Assembly: GCF_009910675.1 (NCBI RefSeq)
Contig: NZ_RSEJ01000015.1
Span: 80,776-144,775 of the forward strand
Origin: Photobacterium alginatilyticum
GTDB taxonomy: Bacteria > Pseudomonadota > Gammaproteobacteria > Enterobacterales > Vibrionaceae
Reading direction: 5' to 3'
Length of the DNA: 64,000 nt
The first letter of the stretch is position 1. Each line of letters opens with the position of its first letter. The position numbers were made by a program, and so were the translations under genes. Below the pieces are notes generated by a model. That model made no database searches and was not told where the DNA came from. It saw only the letters and a program-made list of their open reading frames with translations. Below, one piece after another: positions 26,146-34,407 of the stretch.

Positions 26146-28476
26146 TTACCAGATTTTAGAGACGTTAATCGTCACCGTATCACCGTTTTCAGACTGATCG
26201 GCCACCTGGAACAGGATGCCGTAATGCGGCGTCAAACGGCCTGTCGCAGGGCGAAGCGGGTTGGAGTAATCTTCCCAGTCAACGAACATCGGATTAGCAA
26301 CAACGTATGGGTCGGTCAGTGTTCTGCCTTCCCTGTCGACAAGATCGATTTGCTGCCCCGGCTTGCTGTTGAAAGCCGCATCACGCACCTGGTAGCGCGA
26401 CGTTGCAGGTGTGCCGTCACTCCAGATCTGCGGATTACGGTCAGCATCAACCACGCCTAACCAGCCTTCGCCCGGATGCGAGGCAACGCCGTTGTCAGTA
26501 TGCGACGTATCGACATACCAAACCATCATACCGGCATCAAACGTCATGATGTGATTATTACGGTTGATCCGGCTCAGCCCTAAATCGACACCTTTGTGCT
26601 GGCGCCACTCGACAAGATAATAGTGCTCATAATCAAAATTACCGTCATTAAGTTCGACACCGGCATAGGTCACTTCCGGATGCACGCTTTCAGCATCTAG
26701 CAATAGGGTATTCTGACCGTCCGCTGCAACAGTGATGTTATCAACCCAGAAACCGTTCTTGATCAAACCGCCATCTGTCATGTACTGAACGCTGATCTCA
26801 ACCTGCTGTCCGGCAAAAGCGCTCAGATCGAAGGTTGCATCAGTCCAGCCATCAGACTTGCCGGTAAAACCAATTCCGAATCCGATTTCATTCGGATCAT
26901 TGCTGGTTGTGATCGAGCCGGCTATTGGCTGACCATTAACCAGGATCCGACCATAATCGAAATCATCTTCGATATCGTAGTGGATCTTGAACGACAGAGC
27001 AGCTTCAGCCACCGCACTCAGATCAACAGCAAAAGACATCGCATTGTTCAGGTTATTACCTCGACCCGAGTAGAACGAAGTGGTGCCGATCGGCGATATC
27101 AAGTTAATGCGCTTCGGTGGCAGATTGACCCGCAGATAATCATTATTGGGGCCTTTCATTGCAGCCTGATCTAGCACATATGGTTTCGGTGTTGCCGCCA
27201 GTTCTGCAAACTCAATGGTTGCACCGTGGAGCCAGTTACCCCCTAGAGAGTTTTGCAGGAACTGACGCGCCCACGGGCTAAACCCTGTCGGCTCTGTCCC
27301 CGGGATCAGGCCAGCCCATGAACCGGATGACATAATAGACCAGTAGGAAACAGGCTCTCCCGGCGGCGTGCCGTACTCATCCTTGCCATAGACAGTGTCA
27401 TATTCATCAGGCAGACCCAGATCATGACCATACTCGTGCGCAGCGACTCCCGCAGCGGCATCAATTGGCTGGATGGTGTAATCGTAGGCTGCCATTAACC
27501 CGCCCCAGTTCGGTACGCTGGCTTGGGTACCTTCAATGGCAAACACGCCACCCAGATTCCAACGATGCGACCAGATAGCATCAGAGCCCAGGTTACCGCC
27601 ACCGGCTTCCTGCCCGACACCAGAATGGAAGATCATGATGTGATCCACCAGACCATCTGCTTCGCGATAGTTACCGTCCCCGTCCAAGTCATAACGATCT
27701 TCAAGATCATAATCTGCCAGGTTAACTGCTGGATCGGCAGCAGCCGCAACCAGAGCCTCACGTACCAGTGCCCGGGCATTAACATCATTATTGGAACCCT
27801 GTTGCGCACCATAGAATGCCGCCGGGTGCTGCGCCTTGTACCAGCCGGCCACATCTCCAATCTGGGTATAGGAGCCACCACTTTGCTGGTTATAGAACTG
27901 CACCATGGAAATCAAGTTCTTGCCGTTACTGCCGGTATAACCATCCGGACCGAAGAGCATGTCCTGATAATGGCCTGGAGTATAGTCTTGGTAATAATTC
28001 GACGTTTCTTCCGGCGTCACCTTATTCGCCGGGTAATCAGGAAACTCAATCAAAATAGCTAAGATTTTGTCCTGAACCACAGGGCCATTCCAGGCATTAT
28101 CCGAGCTAACCGCAGACTGCCCAGCCCTTTGTGTCTGGCCCGATGCCTGCTGATGCCCGCTGCTCATTAGCTGAAGCAAGCGATCTTTGCGCTTTTGCTC
28201 AAACTGAACCAGCTCACCCGGTTCACCGCTATGAGTATGGTTCGCTTCAAGATAAAGGTGAAGGGCTTTTACCGCCTCCGTTTCATTGGCATCCGCCGGA
28301 ATTTGCCCACCCGCTTTGAGCATGCTGATGAGCTTATCCTGATTGACGATACCCAGGTCAACAGAGTGATTATGCTTATGTGGCGCGCCGATAGCAGTAG
28401 CAGAAATGCCTGCCAGCAGTACACCGAGCGCTACTTTATTTAGCGCACTGCGAAAAACGCTGAATTGAGTGATCAT
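26146..28476 (-). CDS. Secreted M6 (immune inhibitor A/PrtV-type) metalloprotease
   Basis: A 776-residue secreted zinc metalloprotease. A signal peptide (about residues 1-30, ending ATAIGA) and an inhibitor-like propeptide (to about 125) precede the M6 catalytic domain (about 135-420). The zinc site is His347-Glu348-x-x-His351 with the extended AAHEYGHDLGLPDEYD signature, and the Met-turn-like SIMSSGSW follows. Residues about 470-600 form a MAM/jelly-roll-like module (DNITVAADGQ), as in immune inhibitor A. Vibrio PrtV is longer (918) with C-terminal PKD domains, which are not obvious here. Such enzymes degrade host matrix and immune proteins, and that role is family knowledge. A fossil of its 3' end lies at 21582. 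Confidence 0.9.
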   Translation of the reverse strand: MITQFSVFRSALNKVALGVLLAGISATAIGAPHKHNHSVDLGIVNQDKLISMLKAGGQIPADANETEAVKALHLYLEANHTHSGEPGELVQFEQKRKDRLLQLMSSGHQQASGQTQRAGQSAVSSDNAWNGPVVQDKILAILIEFPDYPANKVTPEETSNYYQDYTPGHYQDMLFGPDGYTGSNGKNLISMVQFYNQQSGGSYTQIGDVAGWYKAQHPAAFYGAQQGSNNDVNARALVREALVAAAADPAVNLADYDLEDRYDLDGDGNYREADGLVDHIMIFHSGVGQEAGGGNLGSDAIWSHRWNLGGVFAIEGTQASVPNWGGLMAAYDYTIQPIDAAAGVAAHEYGHDLGLPDEYDTVYGKDEYGTPPGEPVSYWSIMSSGSWAGLIPGTEPTGFSPWARQFLQNSLGGNWLHGATIEFAELAATPKPYVLDQAAMKGPNNDYLRVNLPPKRINLISPIGTTSFYSGRGNNLNNAMSFAVDLSAVAEAALSFKIHYDIEDDFDYGRILVNGQPIAGSITTSNDPNEIGFGIGFTGKSDGWTDATFDLSAFAGQQVEISVQYMTDGGLIKNGFWVDNITVAADGQNTLLLDAESVHPEVTYAGVELNDGNFDYEHYYLVEWRQHKGVDLGLSRINRNNHIMTFDAGMMVWYVDTSHTDNGVASHPGEGWLGVVDADRNPQIWSDGTPATSRYQVRDAAFNSKPGQQIDLVDREGRTLTDPYVVANPMFVDWEDYSNPLRPATGRLTPHYGILFQVADQSENGDTVTINVSKIW

Positions 28477-28971
28477 TATCTAGTCCTTTATGTAATGAAG
28501 ACAATCGTACGCAGCGTCTTGCCAACCAGGCTGAAATACGCTGACTGCGAACAAATGCTTTTTCGAAAGTACTTGATATTGATCTTTTTTTTCAAAGCCT
28601 TACACAGAGTTTGCGATGAATCAGAGAGTTTTTATGAACTAGAATGTATCTTTAAATCAAGGTGTTAGCAAAATAATGCATTATTGTTAGACAATCCCGC
28701 AAAATAGAACACCAACAATTCAACCAATCAATATAATTAATCGCAAACAAAGCAACGGATTATTAGTTATTGATTCTGAATAATTATTGCGACAGGGAGA
28801 CTCACGCATAAATCAACACACAGTAAACTGTTGATTTATAACAATAAAGCACCATCTCCCGCGTGAGCAAACCACAACAACTTGTTATTAACAAAGAGGT
28901 TTATTATCTTCAACGAGCATCAGGTTGCTTCAGTCCATTATGCTGATTTTGTTTACATTTTTGGCGAAATC
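28477..28971. other. Upstream region of the M6 protease gene with an 11-bp inverted repeat
   Basis: About 495 AT-rich bases without a credible gene. ATAAATCAACA (28808-28818) and TGTTGATTTAT (28829-28839) are a perfect 11-bp inverted pair around 10 nt. They lie downstream of the kinase gene and upstream of the protease gene on the minus strand. It could be a terminator-like hairpin or an operator. Promoter elements for the protease should lie nearer 28500. Confidence 0.45.
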
Positions 28972-29511
28972 TCAGCAGAGCGGCTTTTCGAGGCACTCGA
29001 CATTTTTCTTGAGGGAACAAACAAAAACATTTACCTCATCGCGGGTAGACAGATATATCTTGTTGCCCTTAAACCCTGCGTACAGATGACGATGATATTG
29101 ATGTGAGCTCTTAGATGTTCGCGAACCGTATTCCGATGCCCACTTAAGTAACTCCTGAAAATTCTTTTCAGCCAGTTCACTGTCCAATTGCTTTGAACTC
29201 TCCGAACCTCTCAATAACAACGATTGCTCACACACAGGCCAATCAATATCGAGAAAGATTAGCGTATCGGCTACAGGTGCTAATTGTTCGGCTAATGCGC
29301 CAAAAACGCCTTCGACAACCCAGCTCGATTGTGCGGAAATCTTATCTAACTCAAGATCTATCGATTCTTGAGAACGTTTTTGGTTATACCCTCCCGGCTC
29401 CCACACAACGCTATCCAAATTCACTTCTTTGACTTGCAATAATGATGACAAACGGGACGACAACCAGCTCTTCCCCGAGCCAGAATTACCAATAATTAAT
29501 ACTCTTTTCAT
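28972..29511 (-). CDS. P-loop kinase-like protein (FlaR/adenylate-kinase-like)
   Basis: A 179-residue small P-loop NTPase starting at the ATG at 29509-29511, which places the Walker A motif GNSGSGKS right after MKRVLII. The pattern (VNLDSVVWEPGGYNQ after the P-loop, later WVVEGVFG and FLDIDWPVC) matches the family annotated as FlaR or topology-modulation protein. These are uncharacterised nucleotide kinase-like proteins related to shikimate and adenylate kinases. The usual C-terminal Y-R arm is present (SSHQYHRHLYAGFKG). It is a single gene on the minus strand next to a LysR regulator. The substrate is unknown. Confidence 0.75.
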   Translation of the reverse strand: MKRVLIIGNSGSGKSWLSSRLSSLLQVKEVNLDSVVWEPGGYNQKRSQESIDLELDKISAQSSWVVEGVFGALAEQLAPVADTLIFLDIDWPVCEQSLLLRGSESSKQLDSELAEKNFQELLKWASEYGSRTSKSSHQYHRHLYAGFKGNKIYLSTRDEVNVFVCSLKKNVECLEKPLC

Positions 29512-29581
29512 GCTTATACCCAACGATTCACTCAACCAAACAGGCGGCTCAACTGCCGTCTGTTTAACCCTATTATTGTGT

Positions 29582-30481
29582 TTACCAACTTTGGTTTTTC
29601 AGGCTCAAATTTTGTTCCAGAAAATCAAGGAAGACCTTTAGCTTGGCCGGCTTAAATGCCTTTTGCGGGAACACAGCATATACCCCGTGCTCAGGCAGAT
29701 GGTATTGTTCCAAAATCGGTACCAGCTCACCGCTGGCTAATTCAGATTCAACCAGAAAAAGCGGCATTTGGCAGATCCCCACATCATCGAGCATCAGCTG
29801 CTTGAGCACCTCGCTGTTGTTAACCTGGATATTGCCCTCTGGCTTGATACGCTCTAGGCCATTTGGGCCATCAAAGACCCACTCCATGCCAGCCCTGAAG
29901 TAGGAGTAATATAAACAGTTATGCTGTTTAAGCTCGGCCAGGGTTTCGGGCGTACCATTTATTTCCAGGTATCCCGGTGACGCGCAGACTACACTGCGGC
30001 ACGGCGACAGCTTGCGGGCTATCAGGTTCGAATCCGACAAGGCCCCAATCCGCAGCACCATGTCCACTCCTTCTTCCACCAAATCAACCAGCCTGTCATC
30101 CAGTGACAAGCTCAGTTTGATATCCGGATATCGGCGCAAGAACTCACCGAGCAGAGGCGCAATATGGCGTTGGCCGAATACCATGGGAATACTGACCTTC
30201 AAATGCCCTTTCGGCGATCCCTGCAGGCTGCTGATCGCATCCTCTCCTTCATTGACCAGCACCTTGGCCTTTTGGATATAGCTGTAGTATTGCTCTCCGG
30301 CTTCGGTCAGGCTGAGCTTGCGCGTTGTCCGTTGGATAAGCTTGACGCCAAGGTGGGCCTCCAGCGCACTAATCCGCTTGCTCACTGCCGACTTGGTGAT
30401 CCCTAGCTGACGGCTTGCCTCGGAAAAGCTGCCCAATTCAACCACTGCCGTAAAGACCGGTATCGTAGAAAAAGTATCCAT
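29582..30481 (-). CDS. LysR-family transcriptional regulator
   Basis: A 299-residue LysR regulator starting at the ATG at 30479-30481. An upstream in-frame extension does not belong to the domain. The N-terminal winged helix covers residues about 4-62 (FTAVVELGSFSEASRQLGITKSAVSKRISALE), followed by a periplasmic-binding-like effector domain (about 90-295). It is of the subgroup close to DsdC/YafC-like regulators (GHLKVSIPMVFGQRHIAPLL). It is divergent from the YdcZ-type transporter pair starting at 30588, 106 nt away, which it probably controls. The inducer is unknown. Confidence 0.9.
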   Translation of the reverse strand: MDTFSTIPVFTAVVELGSFSEASRQLGITKSAVSKRISALEAHLGVKLIQRTTRKLSLTEAGEQYYSYIQKAKVLVNEGEDAISSLQGSPKGHLKVSIPMVFGQRHIAPLLGEFLRRYPDIKLSLSLDDRLVDLVEEGVDMVLRIGALSDSNLIARKLSPCRSVVCASPGYLEINGTPETLAELKQHNCLYYSYFRAGMEWVFDGPNGLERIKPEGNIQVNNSEVLKQLMLDDVGICQMPLFLVESELASGELVPILEQYHLPEHGVYAVFPQKAFKPAKLKVFLDFLEQNLSLKNQSW

Positions 30482-30587
30482 TACCACTGTCAACCTGAGA
30501 GAAACAAAGAGTTCAAAATATATCGGGTTATCAATAATAGGGAAACCAAATATATTACTCGCCAACAGAAACTCGTTGGTAAATAAC

Positions 30588-31052
30588 ATGAAAGCTCATC
30601 CACTTAACTTATCTCTGGCGCTTGCAGGCGGGGTAACACTTGCCAGCATGATAGCTATCAACAGTGAACTTGCAGCGTACAGTTCCCCTGTACTAGCCTC
30701 ATGGTTTGCGCATGGCATAGGCGCGATAACGTCCTTGCTCGTATTAATAACAGCGTCTCTATTAGCTGGAAAAAAGCTAACTATATTGCCAAAAGTCGGG
30801 ACGCCTTTCTGGGCCTATCTGGGCGGCATACCGGGCGCGTTTACTGTGGTTCTGGCGGCAATCACGGTAAACAGCCCGCTCGGGCTGTCAGGCTCACTGG
30901 CACTCATTATGGCAGGCCAGGTGTTGTTCGGTCTTGTCTGTGACGGCTTTGGCCTGTTTGGGTTAACCAAGCGTCCATTAACGCTCACTGACGGCATAAC
31001 ACTGGGGCTCATGGCGACTGGCTGCCTTTTGACGTTATTCGGTAGGGGATAA
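30588..31052 (+). CDS. DMT-superfamily transporter, YdcZ/DUF606 family (first of pair)
   Basis: A 154-residue membrane protein with five predicted helices of the YdcZ (DUF606) family. It carries the typical GGIPGAFTVVLAAITVNSPLGLS segment. The start is the ATG at 30588-30590. YdcZ-type proteins are half-size drug/metabolite transporters that often occur as adjacent pairs and are thought to form heterodimers. The second member starts 2 nt after this gene's stop. The substrate is unknown. The divergent LysR gene is the likely regulator. Confidence 0.87.
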   Translation: MKAHPLNLSLALAGGVTLASMIAINSELAAYSSPVLASWFAHGIGAITSLLVLITASLLAGKKLTILPKVGTPFWAYLGGIPGAFTVVLAAITVNSPLGLSGSLALIMAGQVLFGLVCDGFGLFGLTKRPLTLTDGITLGLMATGCLLTLFGRG

Positions 31053-31054
31053 TA

Positions 31055-31498
31055 ATGACAACATTAATTTTTCTCGCACTATTAAACGGCTGTTGCATCA
31101 GCTTCTGCAGGATCTTGAATGGGAGGCTCAGCCAAGGCGCCAGTGCCTTTACCGCCTCGCTCTGGAACCATGCGGTGGGCTTTATTTTTCTCAGCGTTGT
31201 GGTTTATTTCACCGCCTCCGAACCGGTTGGGTCGTTAGCAAATGCACCGGCAGCCACCTGGCTTGGCGGTGTGATCGGCGCTTTGTTTGTCGCACTCAAC
31301 AGCTATGTATTAACAAAGGTTGGAGCCACACTGACCGCGCTGCTGGTTATCGGTGGGCAATTGATCACGGGTGTTATCTGGGAAGCTGTCAGCCATGGTG
31401 CCGATCTCACACAGGTGGCCGGCGTCATGTTTATATTGGCCGGGGTTGTCGTGGCCAAGTTCGGAAAGATACCAAGCTTCAAAAGCAAGCATATTTAA
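31055..31498 (+). CDS. DMT-superfamily transporter, YdcZ/DUF606 family (second of pair)
   Basis: A 147-residue membrane protein with five predicted helices, paralogous to the preceding gene (WLGGVIGALFVALNSYVLTKVG, LLVIGGQLITGVIWE). The two genes are separated by 2 nt and should be translated together, consistent with a two-component half-size transporter of opposite topologies. There is no hint of the substrate beyond the neighbouring LysR regulator. Confidence 0.87.
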   Translation: MTTLIFLALLNGCCISFCRILNGRLSQGASAFTASLWNHAVGFIFLSVVVYFTASEPVGSLANAPAATWLGGVIGALFVALNSYVLTKVGATLTALLVIGGQLITGVIWEAVSHGADLTQVAGVMFILAGVVVAKFGKIPSFKSKHI

Positions 31499-31703
31499 AA
31501 TATTTAAACTACTTCTAGGCGAGAGTTAATACTGAGGTTGCCTGCTAAAGCAACTGAGTTTGCATGGAGGGTAATACACCCGGGTACTTACAGGCGCTGG
31601 CCGATGATCGCACCAGCCCCGGACTGGGGATCGCAATGAATTCAACATGGAGCATTCATTGATTACTTCGCCGACTATTTTGGCAATCCAACCTATTGCT
31701 GCC
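31499..31703. other. Possible decayed coding remnant
   Basis: No intact gene. On the plus strand 31568-31661 reads NTPGYLQALADDRTSPGLG and on to a stop, while a shifted frame just after reads DYFADYFGNPT. The protein-like composition across a frameshift suggests the tail of a degraded gene, but I cannot name it. Confidence 0.25.
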
Positions 31704-31880
31704 TTAGTTTTGCTCAAATGTACCAGTGCTTTTAATCATAACGGATAGCACCTCTTGTGAGTCACTTTTAGTGTTATGACTGGATGACAAAATCGCTTTC
31801 GTTCTTTCTAACCTTGCTAACAGACTTTCCGTTTCACTTTCAACTTGCTTAGACATCTCGGGAGTTGTTTCTTTTTTCAT
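31704..31880 (-). CDS. Small hypothetical protein
   Basis: A 58-residue charged, helix-prone frame (MKKETTPEMSKQVESETESL followed by LARLERTKAIL). It starts at the ATG at 31878-31880 with GGAAAG upstream. It has no membrane segment or known motif. It is divergent from the LysR gene at 32032, which might regulate it. It is called only on ribosome site, composition and position. Confidence 0.45.
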   Translation of the reverse strand: MKKETTPEMSKQVESETESLLARLERTKAILSSSHNTKSDSQEVLSVMIKSTGTFEQN

Positions 31881-32031
31881 AGCTTCTTTCCAAAAGAGTT
31901 TTTGAACTATTGTGAACGTCATAAACAGAGAGGCAGGTTATATATATTGCCCATACCCCCTTACCTGATTTGAAGCTCATAGTATCTTTAATTATTATTG
32001 AACAAAGTTATTAACTATAAGATTTTCTGAT

Positions 32032-32907
32032 ATGTATAATTTGGAACACCTTAGAATGTTGGTCTGGTCCACCGAAGAAGGATCGTTTTCTGCCTGTGCA
32101 AGAAAACTTGGAAAAGCCCAATCAGCCGTCAGCCAAGGCATTTCAAACCTGGAAATAGATATCGGGATTCAGCTGTTTGACAGAACAACAAGAAAACCAA
32201 CCTTAACGGAAGACGGCAAGCGAATTTATGCCTACGCCAAATCGGTTCTTGCGCTGACCGGTGAGCTTGATAGCGTCGTTAAGGCAATTCAAAATGAAGA
32301 AGAACCGAACCTACGTTTGGCATTCGATAACGCATTGTTTACCAATAAACTCTCCAGCATTCTGGGTGCGTTTTCCCGACAGTTTCCCAAGACACAAATT
32401 GAACTTCTATCTGTACCATGTACCGACATCGCCGAACTAGTTGTAAATAGACAAGCAGATATTGGCATCATGTTTACAACTCCCCCTCTTATTCAAGAGC
32501 TGGAGTATTGCTATATTGGCAGTCAGCCATTTTGTGCTGTTTGCCATCCGGAATCAGCTCTTCTTCTCAATGAGAAGGTATCCATCAGCCAGCTAGTCAA
32601 TCACAGACAGCTTTACCTTCGCGGTATTTCAGGTGACGGCCTGATGCATTTACCAAAAATCTCCCCTGATATCTGGTACTGCAACGGCTTTGATATAACA
32701 GTCAAGCTGGTTGAAGAAAATTTAGGCTGGGCTTTTTTACCGCTTCATATGGCAAATAAGGCCATTACTAACGGCAATCTTGCGACGTTCAATTTTGAAC
32801 TCGACGATAAGCCCTGGATGATGCCCGTCGATCTTGTCACCCACAAAGGCATAAAAAAGGGCGTCGCTTTTCAGTGGCTATTTGAGGAGCTAAAGAGCCT
32901 TGTTTGA
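32032..32907 (+). CDS. LysR-family transcriptional regulator
   Basis: A 291-residue LysR regulator. The N-terminal winged helix spans residues 2-60 (EHLRMLVWSTEEGSFSACARKLGKAQSAVSQGISNLE). An effector-binding domain (about 88-290) has the LRLAFDNALF and DIGIMFTTPP pattern of the family. No adjacent plus-strand gene follows within 190 nt. Its most likely local target is the divergent small gene at 31704-31880 or itself. The effector is unknown. It is a different subgroup from the LysR at 29582. Confidence 0.9.
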   Translation: MYNLEHLRMLVWSTEEGSFSACARKLGKAQSAVSQGISNLEIDIGIQLFDRTTRKPTLTEDGKRIYAYAKSVLALTGELDSVVKAIQNEEEPNLRLAFDNALFTNKLSSILGAFSRQFPKTQIELLSVPCTDIAELVVNRQADIGIMFTTPPLIQELEYCYIGSQPFCAVCHPESALLLNEKVSISQLVNHRQLYLRGISGDGLMHLPKISPDIWYCNGFDITVKLVEENLGWAFLPLHMANKAITNGNLATFNFELDDKPWMMPVDLVTHKGIKKGVAFQWLFEELKSLV

Positions 32908-33102
32908 GAATTTTCGAGAGGATCCTCATCAAGCAGGTAAGGAAATTCGGTAAGCCTTCATATAGACAGGATTCACGCAAGCCATTGCCAACTGAGATAT
33001 AGATTAGCAGTACTTGTTTGTGTTGATAATCAAGGGCAATAAAGAAACAGTTTAAAGGTTTTATATATAATTAGATGTTCAATGACCTAACCAAGCAAAT
33101 TG

Positions 33103-34407
33103 CTAACTGACAGATTCAGCAAAGAGAATCCGTACCGTCACGCCAGCTTCATCAGTGTTATTCTGCAGGCTCAAGCAAGCATGGTGGGCTTCCAGTATCT
33201 GCCTGCATAAAAGCAGCCCGATGCCGGAACCTTGCTTTTTCGTTGAATAAAAAGGAACAAAAAGATTCTCGGGATTACTGATCCCACAGCCATTATCGAC
33301 AATCAGCAGCTCTGTACCGTTTGCCACCTTGTTCCAAGACACAGTGACCACACCTTGCTGATCGCAGACCGCTTCGAGGGCATTCTTGAGCAAATTGATA
33401 ATAACCTGCTCAATCTGCACTCTATCTAGCATCAAGGCAACCGAAGGAGATGTGACTAGCCGAATTCGCTTATCTGCCAGCAGTGCCATACATCCAGATA
33501 CCAAGCTTTCTAACTGAACATCAGCCTTATTAGGGGCTGGCAAGTGAGTTACATGACGATAACTCTTGATAAAGGCTTCCAGACCTTTTGCCCGTTGGGA
33601 GATCAATGTCAGCCCCTCTTGCAAGTCCTCATCTCCCAACGGCGCCGTTTCGGTTCGTAAAAAGTCACTGATGGTCGAAATAGGTGTCAGGCTGTTATTG
33701 ATTTCATGGCTCAGCACCCTGAGTAAATTCTTCCACGCCTTAAGCTCTTCTTCCCGCAGCAACAGGCTGACATCGGTAATAAAGAAAAGCTGCTGGCGTT
33801 TTCCCTGATCGTAATAGTACTCATCAACCAGTTGCCAGCGGCCTCTTTTAGCCGGAAAGGCATAATCAACCGGCGAACGGCGATTCTGCTTAAACAGGGT
33901 ATCCAGCCCAAGCTGCACACTGGACTCACCCACCAGCCCTTCTGGCAGGGAAAACAAGAGTTCAGCCTGCGGGTTCGCCCAGGTAATTTGCTGCTTGCCA
34001 TCAACAGCAATGATTGCCACATTGATATTTTTCACCACCTTTCGCAGCAATAAAGGCGTGGATTGCTCGACCATTTGCTGATGGTGAATACGGTCGGCCA
34101 GCTCATTAATGGCCTCTGCAAAATTCCCCATTTCATCGTCATACTGATATCGGGCTCTGTGGGTACAGTCTCCTCTGGCTATCGAGTACATAAGATTGCT
34201 GTACGAGTTCAGCCTTTTGCTCAGCGTCTGATAGACAGAGCGGCTCAGTAACAAGGCAATCCCAACACCGAGCAGCGTCGCAATAACGATGAGCGGCGCG
34301 GGGATTGCGTAGCTCCACAACAACCAGGGCAGCATGATCAGCCCGGGAGCAGCCAGAAGGGTTTGCACCAAGACAAACTGAGAGAAAAAGCTTTTATTTT
34401 CTTTCAC
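33103..34407 (-). CDS. Sensor histidine kinase (NtrY-like)
   Basis: A 434-residue membrane histidine kinase. Two N-terminal membrane helices (about 9-32 and 37-55) with almost no periplasmic loop are followed by HAMP-like helices (to about 110) and a PAS domain (about 120-215). Then come the HisKA phosphorylation site His234 (VLSHEINNSLTPI) and the HATPase domain (NLLKNALEA N-box, DNGCGI, GSGIGLLLC). The kinase probably reads membrane or cytoplasmic signals. It directly follows the sigma-54 response regulator gene with no gap and is last in the ABC efflux operon. Its signal is presumably the envelope stress or the exported compound. Confidence 0.92.
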   Translation of the reverse strand: MKENKSFFSQFVLVQTLLAAPGLIMLPWLLWSYAIPAPLIVIATLLGVGIALLLSRSVYQTLSKRLNSYSNLMYSIARGDCTHRARYQYDDEMGNFAEAINELADRIHHQQMVEQSTPLLLRKVVKNINVAIIAVDGKQQITWANPQAELLFSLPEGLVGESSVQLGLDTLFKQNRRSPVDYAFPAKRGRWQLVDEYYYDQGKRQQLFFITDVSLLLREEELKAWKNLLRVLSHEINNSLTPISTISDFLRTETAPLGDEDLQEGLTLISQRAKGLEAFIKSYRHVTHLPAPNKADVQLESLVSGCMALLADKRIRLVTSPSVALMLDRVQIEQVIINLLKNALEAVCDQQGVVTVSWNKVANGTELLIVDNGCGISNPENLFVPFYSTKKQGSGIGLLLCRQILEAHHACLSLQNNTDEAGVTVRILFAESVS

